64,000 nucleotides of DNA. Source: Aphidius gifuensis. Its lineage: Eukaryota; Arthropoda; Insecta; Hymenoptera; Braconidae. The first letter of the stretch is position 1, and each line of letters begins with the position of its first letter. The stretch is from contig NC_057789.1 in assembly GCF_014905175.1 (NCBI RefSeq), positions 2,852,001 through 2,916,000 of the forward strand, given 5' to 3'. A program made the translations under genes and the position numbers. The notes beneath the pieces are model-generated. The model saw nothing but the letters and a program-made list of their open reading frames with translations. It was not told the DNA's origin and ran no database searches. Of the stretch, positions 52,482 through 64,000 are shown one piece after another.

Positions 52482-52556
52482 ATATGAGCAGCGTGGTATC
52501 CAGAGTGGTGTTGTTGCCCGTGGGACCTCCGCAAATTTTATCCACTGAACGAGACA
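52482..52556 (-). CDS. Probable upstream exon of the zinc-finger gene
   Basis: On the minus strand a strong donor (GCTCATAT/GTAAGTATT, exon end at 52482) closes a less A+T-rich stretch. Read in the phase required by the 46989 exon, it is open: VDKICGGPTGNNTTLDTTLL, joining as ...LLI-C-PRSAVGG. A stop lies just upstream in this frame, so the exon must start at an acceptor such as CGTGACAG (exon start 52556), or the segment is untranslated. No ATG is present. The intron to 46990 would be about 5.5 kb. Confidence 0.38.
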
Positions 52557-52837
52557 CTGTCACGATCAATTATTGTTAAATGATAATAATTTTTTTTTTT
52601 GTTTATTAAATATTAATTTAATTAATATTTGTCAACACTTGAAATTAAAATTCACAGTGAAATATTTAATAAAATTTTTTTAGAAATTTAACCACTTTCA
52701 GTCTGAGTCAGTCCACAAATAAGTCCACTTAATTATTAATTTATCTATACAATATTTATATTAATTTAAATAATAATAATTACTATTATATTGTAAATAA
52801 ATTTAGTTAAAATCAGGATGATTTTGTTGAATATTTA

Positions 52838-52862
52838 GGCACTGTCATTAGTGTCCAGTGCC
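52838..52862. other. Small perfect hairpin GGCACTG/CAGTGCC
   Basis: A seven-base stem with an 11-base loop lies in the presumed leader region of the minus-strand zinc-finger gene. Confidence 0.35.
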
Positions 52863-53589
52863 TTCTCATTAACCACCTCGATATCATCAAATTAATTTTC
52901 TGAAAATTATTCGATGCAATAATCCTCTTCATTCAAATGCGCAATCAACACTTGAAATATAAAAAACAAAATAATTCACTTTTACACTTTTTTGTTAATT
53001 ATTTCACTTGATTTATATTTTTTTTATTTTTTTTTAAATATTATTAACTTGTCCAGTATATTCACTATTGAAAATAATAAATTTCACAATATTTTCAAAA
53101 ATAGCAATTTTCAATTTTTTTAAAATTTTTTTGGCAGTTAAAAATACTACCGATCCGCCGGAAAACGAATGAACTTTTAATTCGAATATATGTACTCGTT
53201 TTAACGTATTCACTTTTTCCACTTCCTCACTATTTTTCCCTCTCTTAATTTTTTTCAAAAAAAAAAAAAATTTTTGTTTTCTTTATTTTTATCAATTTTT
53301 TAATTGACAGCAGCACACAATGATAATGAAATTATTTTTCAATTTTTCTTATTATTATTTCTAATTTAAAAAGAAAATTTTAGTAATAATTTTACAGAGA
53401 AAATTTCTATACTTTGTATTGATAATTTTTTTTTTTTTTTAATATTATTATATAATATTTAAAAAATGATAACACGTTATTTATTGTCAGATATTTATTG
53501 AGACTAATATTAGTAGTAAAATAAATGAAATAAAAATAAGTAATAATAATGAGAAGAATAAAAATTTAATAAGAAGAAGAAGAAGTTAA

Positions 53590-53830
53590 CTGGATGGCCT
53601 GTGGGCCCTTACTGCGTTGAGGGGGCCTTACGAGGCACACGAAAGATATTCCTCTACCTCAGCCAGTCACGTCAACACTTCAATGCACACAGGTATAACC
53701 AACCCCTACTCTTTGTTTTTCCCTCTCTGATATTTTTTTCCAGCTCTTCTCTCTAACGTTCTACCTGTGCTTTACATTACTGCTGTTACTGCTCCAAAGT
53801 TGCAAACATATTGGAGTGGGGAAGTACAAA
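53590..53830 (-). promoter_or_regulatory. GC-richer island, possible distal promoter of the zinc-finger gene
   Basis: This is the largest G+C-richer island upstream of the proposed zinc-finger exon. The minus strand carries insect-initiator-like CCAGTTAAC near 53585-53593. No coding frame persists across it. The assignment rests on composition and position only. Confidence 0.25.
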
Positions 53831-56800
53831 CCAACACCATTGACTCGGTGTCCACCTTATTTTTCTTTTTTTTTTTCTTTTACTTCCTATTATATAGTAC
53901 TTTTAACGTCTAGTCTTGCTTTTTCGACATTTTTTTTATTTGACAAATTTGTGCTTGCAAAGCTCTATTTAAAAAAAAAAAAAATTAAATATCAATTTTT
54001 ATTTTTTATAATAGATTAACTTGTTTTTTTTTTAAATTTTAATTATTAATTTTTAGAAATTTCAATGCCATTTTTGAAACCCTCAAACCATCATCATTAT
54101 TTTATAATTTTTTAATAAAATTAAATTGACAAATAAAATTTTTTTATAACTTTAACTTTAATTTTTAAAATAATCATTTTTTGTGATGATTAATATCATT
54201 ATTTTAATTGTAATTACATATAGAAATTATTTTTAAAATAATAAGTTTTATTGACACATTTGATTGAACAGCTTGATGCGACCTTTGTATATTTTTTTCA
54301 AACACTAAATTGTAATAATTATATATTTTTATAAATTTTAATTACAGCACAAAATTCTTATAAATATTAATAAATAAAAATTTATATAACAAGTTAATTT
54401 ATTCATTTAAAAATTATTGATACTTTTCAACAATTGACAAACTAACTAAATCACAAATCCAACTGAAAAATTTACAGGTTACTTGATAACTTTTATTTTT
54501 TTTTATTTTTATAATCTCAAGATGTGTCATTTTTAGTTTCTGTCTATTGAATGTATTATCATAATACAACGTTATCTTTTATTATTTTTTTTCCTCATTA
54601 GATATAAATTTTCATTGAAAAAAAAAAACATTTTAAAAAGGCTCTTTATCTCTCATTCAAAATTCAAATATATACAACGATTTGATTATTATAAATTTTT
54701 CTATATTGATCAATTTATTTAATTTTTTTTATTTTAAAAAAATAAATGAATTACGCCAGTTTTATGTGTGTTATAAGTCTTCCGGCACAAGTGTTTGCCT
54801 TATTGAATTTAATTAGCAATTTCGTAATTTTGTTATGGTTACCTTTGCATGTATGAATTCAATTGCGATCCTCATCGGTTAATTATAATTACGCATTGAA
54901 TTTTGTTGGCTGACTTTTGCCATCAAATTTTACAACAACCATAATAGAAAAAAAAAAAAAATCATAATAAAATTATTAACATTTTTTTTTTGTTCTTAAT
55001 GGATTAAGGGATTCATGTCTACATCTACAATTCTTGTACGCTTTCAGCACATACCTCGTCATGGTATTTTATCACGTAATTTTTTTTTTTTTTTTTTTCT
55101 TTTTCATAACACGCGTTGCATTTTTTTTTCTAACACTAACAATACTATAATTAAATTCCACTGACATTTAAGGAACCAATATAAACGTGAACAAAAAAAA
55201 GAAAATTATTATAATTTTTTATTTGTAAATTAAACTACGATTAATAAATTTAAATGATTTTTTTTTTTATATTAAAATGATAGATATTGTTTAGAACTAA
55301 ACATCAAAAAATTTTCATTTAATTTGCTATGTATATTAACAGTTTTATGAATTTTTAATATTTGAAAAATAAATAAAATTTTAACTCATAGAAAAAGCTC
55401 TTTTCTTAACTCGCAAAAAATCAAAGAAAAAAAATATTGTAACTGTTAATAGTAAAAATGAAAAAATCGACGAAATATGTACAAAACGTCGTTGACATCT
55501 ACTTTATACTAAAACCATCCATCAAAAGATTACCAGTTTATTTTATTTTATTTTTCGGAGTTAAGTAACTTTGAAAAGAGCCGAAAAAAAATTTCTTAGA
55601 AAATTTGCATAAAGAATAGAAAAACTATATATACGGTTATGAAAAAAAAAAAAAAAAAAAACAAGAAAATAAGTAGTTTTTACTTGTTCTTTTTTTTTCT
55701 TTAATATTGCAGTACAATTTTTAAGGGATGTGGAAAAAAAAAAGAACAAATTATGTAGAATAAATTTGACCATTTTCTTTGTACCCCAACTGGTCGTACA
55801 ACTTTGGTAATTTTTTTATTTTATTTATTTTATTTTCTTTGGATGGTACGACATGCATTCGTGAAAATTTAATGTATTTTTTTTTTCTTTTTACGTCTTA
55901 AATTTTCATGTAGCTATTTTGTAAAAACTGAGTTGCAGCAGTGTTGAAGGGCAATGAACAATGAAGGGAAAATTTGAAGGGTCACGCATCAATATGTCAG
56001 GAAAGCACAAATGTGTTTTGACAAGACCCACTGTTGAGTCACACCGAAGATTTATTGAATGAAAAAAATAAAAAATATAAAAAAGAATTCGAAAAACGAT
56101 TGCATATGTTTTTAAGTTATCTTTATGCGAAAATTTTTCTACAGACTAACTGTTATCCAAGCAAAAAAAATGGCAAATAATATTTATTATATTCCAGTAA
56201 ATATGTTTGTGTGTTTGTGTGCAAAAATTTTATTTTTGTGTGTATATTTTTCTTTTGTAATTTTAATTTATGCCTGTGGAGCTTTTAAGAAAAAAAAATA
56301 ATAAGATTTTGGGATTTTACATGTTACTTGCTAGAATGACGGGATTTAAAAATCAATCTTTTAATTTGAAAATTTCAAAGAAAAAAAAAACTACATAATA
56401 ACACATGTGGAAAAATGTAAATTATGTTTTATTTATTAAATTATTTTCTTGTCTAAATACTAGAATTGTTATTTCATGAAATTTTTGTTTAGATATATTT
56501 TTTTTTTATCAAATCTGCAGCGAAAAATGCCAAATTTTGTCTGCAAGTCACCGCGACGATTTCAGGGGAAATATAAAATTGAAAAAGAAATAAAAATAAT
56601 TAAAAATAACTTTTAAAACTTTTTGGATAATGATATTTACTTGTTGTACTTTAAAGTAATTAGACAAATTAATGTTTTGCAAATTTTAACATCAAGAAAT
56701 AAATTAGATAAATTTTTCCTTGACCCAGGCGGTGAATACAACATCTGGATTTACTTTTCCGCCATCAGGATACCTTAAAAAATACCTCTCAAGTTGTCAT

Positions 56801-57622
56801 TGCCAACTCTATGTGAATGTTGTTACATCCTGCTAAATACCTGAAATATTTTACAAAGAAAAAATAGAAAAAAAAAATCTTTTTTCTAGCTTCAAATATA
56901 AAACACAAGTAAAACACATGTTATAGTTTTACGTCTTGATTTTGTATCTAAAATATTTATCTATTGTCGTTAAAAAAAAAAAATGTTAGGAAACCCTTAC
57001 AAAACAAACACATGGTTTTTTAAAATGACATAACATTCAAATCATTTAAACAACTTATTTTGAAGGACAAAATTTAATTTATCAACATGTCCTCCAGCTA
57101 TGCATGTACAAAGTTTTAACATGTTAAAAAAATTTGTCCTTCTTTTATTTTCAATAGAAAATAGTGAATAAAATAAAAATAAAACTCAGTCAATACTTTG
57201 AAAATGTTAAAAAACGAAGGATCTATATTTTATCTATTGTCCAGGATAAAAAAAAAACTAACATAAAATTTTTAAATCATTGTGAGTTATCAGTATTATT
57301 TGAATTTTCGCAAAAAAATCAGGCATCATGAGGGTCAAACTGTTTGGATATACTTTCAAGAGTAATCCATCCTTGTTGAAAAAAAAAAATATAATAATAA
57401 AGTAAATATAATAATTGAGTATTTTTAATGTTTCAACTTTCAAGGTGTTAGTTATAAAATCATTAAATTGTTATTCTGTTATTTCTACTGAGGACACTCA
57501 TTAATTTCAGTTCGTAGAATAATATCTTGATGTTAATTTTTAGTCTTGTTGTAATAACAATTGTCAATAATGTTTTGAAATTATTTTAAATAAATAAAAA
57601 TATTTTTTTCAAACTGTTGCAG

Positions 57623-57703
57623 ATTATAAATTGATAAAGCTGGTTGACGATCATGTCAATGCAGATTGCAGAGCTTCCAACATTTGCTCCAATATTTAAC
57701 AAA
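57623..57703 (+). CDS. Exon with start codon of an unidentified gene
   Basis: The acceptor is TTTTTTTCAAACTGTTGCAG (AG at 57621-57622) and the donor AACAAA/GTGAGT. ATG at 57653 gives MSMQIAELPTFAPIFNK, ending exactly in phase 0. Codons are not dominated by A/T, unlike the surroundings, and the stretch before ATG has stops, as expected of a leader. I do not recognise the protein. The next exon may lie at 59120-59152 (open in phase 0) or beyond the window. Confidence 0.5.
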
Positions 57704-59119
57704 GTGAGTTAACTCAAATTTGATAATTTTTTATTTATCTATTTCAATTATCAGATTGTTTAAATAATATCACACTTATGAATTATATTTCAAGTGTTAA
57801 TATATTTTATAAAATACTATTGAAAAAAGATAATTTTTCCCACCGACATAATTCATGTTATATTTCATCAAAACCTCTTCGAGGATTTATCAGAATTCAA
57901 AAAACCAGATACATAGAAAAATTACAAAACTGCAGTCTCAATTTTAAGAAACGAATTGTCAAAAATAATTTAAACTCTATTTTTTATTTATTTATTTAGC
58001 ACACAAAAAAATAAACAAAGTCAATTTTATTTGGTAAATCAATTTCGAATTCAAACGGAACGATTGTTGATAAAAAAAAAACAGAAAAAAAATCCATGTG
58101 TTTTCTTTTTGAGTTTCAAAAAAAAAAAATACAATCAAACAATAAAGAAAATCAAAATAAAAGCCGACATTATATGTTGTGTGTCTGATAGGTCCAACGA
58201 ACCCGGTAGTGAATTTGGTACGTTGTGTGTGTCTTATCCAACCATCCCAATGAAAAGCAACAATTATCTTCAACCGATGCGTATCCAACTGCCACTATAT
58301 TTTGCTTGATAGATTTTTTTTTTTTTTTTTATTTTTTTTGCACGTCGGGTGTATACTTTTTTTCAGTGCATGTGTGTGTTCCACTGCAAGTGAAAAATAA
58401 GCGGAACGTAAATATTGAATAGTCGCAATTCTATACCAAACTGAATTTTTTTTTTTCCTTCCTTTTTTTGAAACAAGTGTTGAAAATATTTGGACGCTAA
58501 GAAATTCGTCACTTCGATACGCTGGAGATACCTGCTGTGTAGCCAATTTTTAGAAGCATTTTCATGTTGGTTACATAGTTTTTTTTATTTTTATTTCAAA
58601 GGATTTTTTTTTTCTATGAATTTGTGGTTTTTTTTTAAATGAAAAGGTTTATTTTTTTTATTTTTAAATAAATTATAACAACAAGATGATTATAATCAAA
58701 TAAAAAAAGTTTTTTAATATTGTTTATAAATTTTTTAAATTTATTTTTTCAGCTAAAATGTAAAGTTTGTACATGAAAATAAACAATTTATTATTTATTG
58801 ATTTATTTTGAAATCATGGGACACTTGGAAAATTATTTTTACAATATATTTAGTTTGAAAAATTATTTACGTTTTTTTTTTTTGAACTACAAAAAACTGT
58901 TGACTTGAATTTTTCTTATTAGCACCATAAAAATTATAAAAATCATTTGAAATTTGATCAACTTGTCAATCGAAATATTAAATATTTATATGTATATATT
59001 GATAGATTTATACCAAGAAAATGTTTTGTTTTTCTTGGTCAATTTTCATCGTGCGTGCGGCCAGATATTGACTTCCGACAATTTACGAATTTATTGGCAT
59101 GACGAAATGTTCACCACAG

Positions 59120-59152
59120 GTTTCCAACATAGTTAACAAAAACAGCCGAAAA
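59120..59152 (+). CDS. Possible 33-nt microexon
   Basis: ACCACAG/GTTTCC to CGAAAA/GTAAGG encloses VSNIVNKNSRK, in phase 0, compatible with the exon ending at 57703. The acceptor lacks a pyrimidine tract. The frame also stays open past the donor (VRSPPETLVLPASWKI then TGA), so the exon could instead be terminal. Low certainty. Confidence 0.18.
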
Positions 59153-60163
59153 GTAAGGAGCCCACCGGAGACGTTGGTCCTGCCGGCTTCATGGAAAATT
59201 TGAGATACAAGTAAATGAGCACAGGTAGCACACAGATATTTCTATATAATACAATGTAGAGCTAAGAAAAAGGTAAAATTATACGAAAAAAAAAAAAAAA
59301 AAAAAAACCAAATCGTGTTTACAGCATTTGAGATAAAAGATATTGTAAACTCGTTCGACTAAAAAAGATAAAAATTAAATCAAATAATATAAATATATAT
59401 GGCAAATACTGGCTCCATTTGTCTACTTACAGAAGAACCCATTTGAAGGTTGATGGTTGTTTGAAAAATGTCTTTTTAGCTCCTTCTTACTTATACTCTA
59501 TTTTTCAACTAGACACATATTTGCTATATAGACTTGTATCTGCCAAATAATTGACAAAGGATTTTTTCGTAGGTGGACTGTGGGCGACGATGTGGCCACT
59601 GAGAGGGCTTCCTTTTTTTTTTTATTTTTTTGTACCATCAATACGGTCACACCAACAATTTTTTTTCTATGTATTTAAAATAGTTTTGCAACCATGCACC
59701 TTGTTGATTTAAATTTTTCGAGTTACATTCTCGTGACCCTTCGAAGTCCTACTGTGATTTCTATGGTTTTTTTTCAAGGTCAGTTAAGAAAAAAAAGATT
59801 TTTCCTGGTGGTCGAGGACATAAAAATCAATTTTTTTTTTAAAAAAAAAAAGATGATAACAAAGCATGATTTTAAGACATATATTTTTTTTTTTTTGGTT
59901 TTTAATTTTTGTGGGTCTCTTTGTTGAAAAGGTAAAATTTTCTAACGATATGGTGAATTAGTTTTGTATGTGCATTATGTATGACAAAGATTTTGATGTT
60001 TCAACAAAATATAAGGTCGTCAAAATAAAAGGCAAAATTGGGAAAAAAACATTACGTGACTAAATATGCTCGTTGTAATATTTTCGACATGGAATTTGCT
60101 GGTCGAAAAGGTTCAAAGGAAAATGTCTGTGTTCGAAAAATAACCTTGTAGAAAATTTATCCT

Positions 60164-60642
60164 TCAATAATAATATCCACCAGTAAAAAATAAATAAATT
60201 AAATAAATAAATAAAATAATCAAGCATTTAATACAAAGCTTGAAAGATGAAATATTAAATAAAAAATTAAATAAAAAATAATAATAACATTGAGTAATAA
60301 CAATACAATGACAAATTAATAAATTTTTAAATAAATAAATTTTGAATTTATCCAAGATGCATATGATAATAGTTAATTTAAAAATAATAAATAAATTTTT
60401 CAAATGCAATATTTATTTATTTATCATGCTGATATACTGTTGTCATAATTTTTGACAAATTTTAAATTTTCATAATATCATTATGTCTACATGTTACTAT
60501 GCTTCAATTATTTTTATAATGATAAATTTTCATTTTAAAAATATCTAATGTTCTTGTTGCTAACACCCGCTTCATAGGATATTTTTTTTTTTATTTGATA
60601 AATTATATTAACCATCAGGAAACACTCTTGAGCATGATAATT
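60164..60642 (+). repeat. Repeat family R1, copy 5 (subfamily B)
   Basis: Forward copy, start AATATCCACCAGTAAAAAAT, with subfamily-B sites. Its tail lacks the hairpin seen in copy 4 but resumes with TTAACCATCAGGAAA and TTGAGCATGATA. This places the element's 3' limit near 60640. Confidence 0.85.
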
Positions 60643-62600
60643 TAATTGTAATACTGTGTGTGATACAAAAAAATAAAATAATTGTAAAAACATATTGAAT
60701 AATTATGTATGCCTATTTTTGGTTGAATTTCTTGATATAAGGACTTGTTGGTTTTTTTTTTTTATTTATTTATTTATTTGTCATTAAATAGTATCGCGAT
60801 CAGTGTCGGTGCAATGGAATCCGGGAAACCGGTGTCGAATAGAGAAAAATAAACAAGTTGTCTTTAATTGGAAAAAGTTAGATTGCGAGTGTTGTATACA
60901 TCACGTTGTGTGATCGGCCTTGCCAAGGCCTTTTTAACTCTTCCCGCCTTTCCCCGAGACAACACAACATATACAGAATATGAAGAAAAATATTTTTAAA
61001 AAATTTAAAAATAAAAAACATAAAAGAAAACAAATAAATAAAATCTACTACTCGGTCTATGACTTTGCCAACTGTGTGTACTCATACATGTCATACAAAT
61101 AAATAACAAAAAAAATACATAAACAAACATCTTTATTAATTTTATTATGAAATTCAAATTTAAATATATTCTCAATCCAACAGATGAGTAATCATTAATC
61201 AATAATTAAATATTAACACAGTGCACATCAAATAAAAATATAATAAAAATTTTAAATCATAAAAAAAAATGAATTATTAATTTATCAAATTTATCATAAG
61301 AAAATTTTGTTTTTACCGTAAGTAACCAAAATTTTTTTTTCATTACTCAACTTGGGAACTTTTTTTTTTTATATTTTACTAATTACCCAATAATTAAAAT
61401 TAAATTTATAAATAAATTAAATTCATATACTGACCTAGAATTATTTTTTATTATATTATATATTATTTTTTATGTTTAAAATTTAAAATCCGATAAATAA
61501 AAAAAATTAAAATCAACAAATTACCATATTACAAGTTAAATAAAATAAATAATTGTAAAATTACAATTGTTTTTCATTGCAATGGGTATTTAAAAATATA
61601 ATAATATACAAAATCACGAACATAGCACATGGATATTTAATGTAATAGGGATTTTTATCAAGACCAACGTGCGAGAATTGCGAAAAAATTCACTTGGCGT
61701 GACAGTAAATCCGTTACACACTCGTGAGCATCGTTCGTTATGTAAAAGTATGTACACTTCTTGCTCAGTACCAGGCATTCAAAAAATAATTGGATTTAAA
61801 TTTAGCAATACAATTTCAACCACCAAACAATAATAAAAACCTTATAAACAAAAAAACAATCAAACACAAAAACAAACCAATGAAATTTTTAAAAATTCGA
61901 CTTTTTTTTAAATATCCATTTCATTCATTTATTTCAATGAAAAAAAGAAAAAAAAAATTTCTAATTATAAAAAAAGGCACCGCTATACTTAATTTATATA
62001 TTTTATTAAAAAATTTATAATAAAATTTATTGAATTTTTCGTTTAGACGACTAGTTCCTCCGTGAGTTGAGGAAGTCACGGTTGTCCCTCAAATAAGTAG
62101 CACCATGAAAACAAAAATGAGGACATACCAATACCACCAAACTAAAAATAAACACCACGAAATATTTAAATACATTGATAGTAAATAAAAAAAAAATATT
62201 AATCAAAAATTTAATGGTTTTTTACAACCAAAAAACATCATCATATCAAAAAAGAAGCTGAAAAATTTTTTTAAATCTCTTTTTTTTTTTTTTCATTATT
62301 AAAATTATTATTAATATTATCTTCAATCAATTAATCAATATGTATATTTAATTAAAATTATTCTTAATTTTAAATAGTATCATATCAATTTATTAATAAA
62401 AATAATTTTTATATATTTTTTTTTATTTCTTCTAAACACAAAAGATCCTTTTTTACGTTTTGCGCTATTTAGCATCCGGCTCGAAATCAAGAGTGGGTCG
62501 TGATAAATTAAAAAAAAAATAAAAAAAAATAATATATAAAATAAAAACTATTGTGTATAAATAACTGTAATACAGTTACAAGTTTTTGGTTTCGGATGAA

Positions 62601-62617
62601 CCGGCATTTCTTGCCGG
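62601..62617. other. Hairpin CCGGCA-TTTCT-TGCCGG
   Basis: A six-base G+C stem, flanked by direct repeats CGGATGAA (62593-62600 and 62615-62622). It stands out in A/T-rich DNA. No function can be assigned. Confidence 0.4.
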
Positions 62618-62969
62618 ATGAAATAAAAGTCGAGCAAGAAATTTAACCAAGCATGTATAGACTCGTTGAATCGTTTTGTTTCTCATCTCTTTATTTTTTA
62701 TTTTTTATATTCTTTTTATCCTTACAGTTGTCGTCTTTCTATTACCATGGTTAGTATATACATATATTTATATATTGTACAACTAGACTCGGTGGTTTTG
62801 TCCTGTTTAACAAGTGGGCCAATTGAGATTGAGAGTAAGACCCATTAAGACATTTTCAATTTACGAACGTGCCAACAAACACGTATCAGCTAAAATATTA
62901 TTTTTTTATTTATTTATTATTATTCGTTTTTTAATACTTAATTATGTATATATCATCCCATTAAAAATA

Positions 62970-63243
62970 AAGAAGCATAAGTGCCAAAAAAAAAATAAAT
63001 AAAAAGTCACCTAAAAAGTTGAAAAAAAATGTAATTAAAATTTTTTTTTTTCAGCAATAAATGTTGTTATTTTTTTTAAAGTTTATATTTAAATAAAAAT
63101 CAATTAATATTTCATTTATTTATTGTTATAATTGTCGTTTTTTTTATGATTAATTTTTAGTCTTATTAATAACGCAAAAAAATTGGATGAATTTATTTTG
63201 AAGTGAAAAAAAATCAATTTTAAAATTGGCACTTACGCTTCTT
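62970..63243. mobile_element. Short inverted-repeat element flanked by TA (mariner-like MITE)
   Basis: Left end AAGAAGCATAAGTGCCAA and right end TTGGCACTTACGCTTCTT are inverted copies with one mismatch over about 18 bp. TA dinucleotides lie at 62968-62969 and 63244-63245, as expected of a Tc1/mariner-type target duplication. The 274-bp interior is A/T-rich with no transposase frame, so it would be non-autonomous. Confidence 0.75.
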
Positions 63244-64000
63244 TATCTCTGATGACATGATATGTATGATGGAATTTTTTCGTGATGATCATTTTAGTCT
63301 ACATCATAGCTGTGTAATTTATCATGTCAAAAATTCCGTTAGGTCCACCCCAAATTGTAGCTTTTTTTGTTATTTTCTAAATTTTTTTATTTTTTATTTT
63401 TGTCTCGTTGTCTGGTATATCTTGATGAATCAATGAGACCGTAACCAAGTGACAAGACGTACTTCAATATTCAATGATCCAATCGACTCTTAAAAATTTC
63501 ACTATTTTCAATTTTACTATATTTTTTTTATTTATTCGTTTTTTATTCATATACATTCTATATTCAATTTAAAATTTTATTTAAAAAAAAAACTTTCAAT
63601 TTATTTAGACTATAATTTGGCCTTTTTTTTACATACATTTTTTTTTTTTAACTCTTATTATATTTTATATATACCTATATAACGTATTTTATTTCTTGGA
63701 ATATTTAAACAACCAAAGATAAAAGAAATAAAAAATATTTTTTTAAAACATGCATGACCACCAGTTTGTCCCGGACTACCTCAAATTTTATAACGGTAAA
63801 TCGGTATTCTCATCGTGCAAGGCAACTGCAACCTTAAAAAATACATATTATATATACTAAAAAATACAATCACATGACGAAAATAATAATATTATAACAT
63901 CTTCATATTATAAATCAAAAAAATTCAATTTTAATCGATTAAAAATCAATTTTTCATAATTTATGAAAATTAAACTTCATCTAAAAATTGAAAAAAAAAA

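Larger units (their letters stand above)
57704..62592. other. Spacer or intron downstream of the 57623 exon
   Basis: Apart from repeat R1 copy 5 and the possible microexon at 59120, there are richer islands at 58195-58300, 59050-59220, 60790-60960, 61655-61765 and 62040-62110. None has a frame I can defend. If the 57623 exon is real, much of this is its intron. Confidence 0.4.

Noticed and set aside
58031..58309. Plus-strand ORF and antisense partner around 58.2 kb
   Set aside because: Both strands open over a 100-bp richer island; the intervening exon (GATAG/GTCCAACG...TTTG/GTACGT) hits a stop in the phase needed by the 57623 exon.
1..64000. CRISPR arrays, bacterial operons, rRNA, and well-known insect microRNA seeds
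   Set aside because: Looked for by eye and not seen; the long introns and splice signals are eukaryotic. A covariance-model scan could still find diverged RNA genes.

Overview
The window is strongly A+T-rich eukaryotic DNA, full of homopolymer A/T tracts and ATT/GAT-type microsatellites, with GT-AG introns several kilobases long. Gene content and architecture point to an arthropod, most likely an insect; an A+T-biased parasitoid wasp is a guess from base composition only. There is no operon structure, rRNA, tRNA, CRISPR array or bacterial sequence that I can see.

Two protein-coding genes are firm. (1) On the plus strand, a five-exon FAM43-family gene (phosphotyrosine-binding/PID domain) has coding exons at 24303-24531, 31284-31647, 31984-32169, 32363-32891 and 33109-33783. 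They join without a frame break into 660 codons plus a stop. A 5' untranslated exon segment begins at 23923, and the first exon is further upstream and not located. (2) On the minus strand, a large exon (46989-44435) encodes about 850 residues of Asn/Ser/Thr/Gln-rich sequence ending in two C2H2 zinc fingers. It begins at a splice acceptor, so the start codon lies upstream; a good donor at 52482 marks a likely preceding exon.

Weaker gene-like signals are scattered through the introns and spacers. A TATA box with a heat-shock-element-like triplet precedes a short ORF inside FAM43 intron 1 (about 26.0-26.5 kb). A head-to-head pair of TATA elements lies at 48.29 kb (minus) and 48.58 kb (plus), the plus one leading to an exon encoding a signal-peptide-like segment (48933-49067). 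A splice-donor-bounded 5' exon lies near 51.5 kb, and an exon with a start codon at 57623-57703. Several less A+T-rich islands remain unassigned.

The rest is repeat-rich spacer. A dispersed family of about 450-500 bp has five near-identical copies (16.65, 25.0 reversed, 30.6, 37.0 and 60.2 kb), two of them in inverted orientation within FAM43 intron 1. Other repeats are a roughly 162-bp tandem array with palindromic junctions (4.43-5.02 kb), a TA-flanked inverted-repeat element (62970-63243), a foldback element (39702-39864) and a diverged repeat pair (3.06 and 19.14 kb).

I found no convincing new molecular system. The most testable novelties are the inverted repeat pair in the FAM43 intron, the palindromic tandem array, the heat-shock-like nested promoter and the divergent promoter pair in the zinc-finger gene intron. 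All calls are by reading; nothing was searched or computed.
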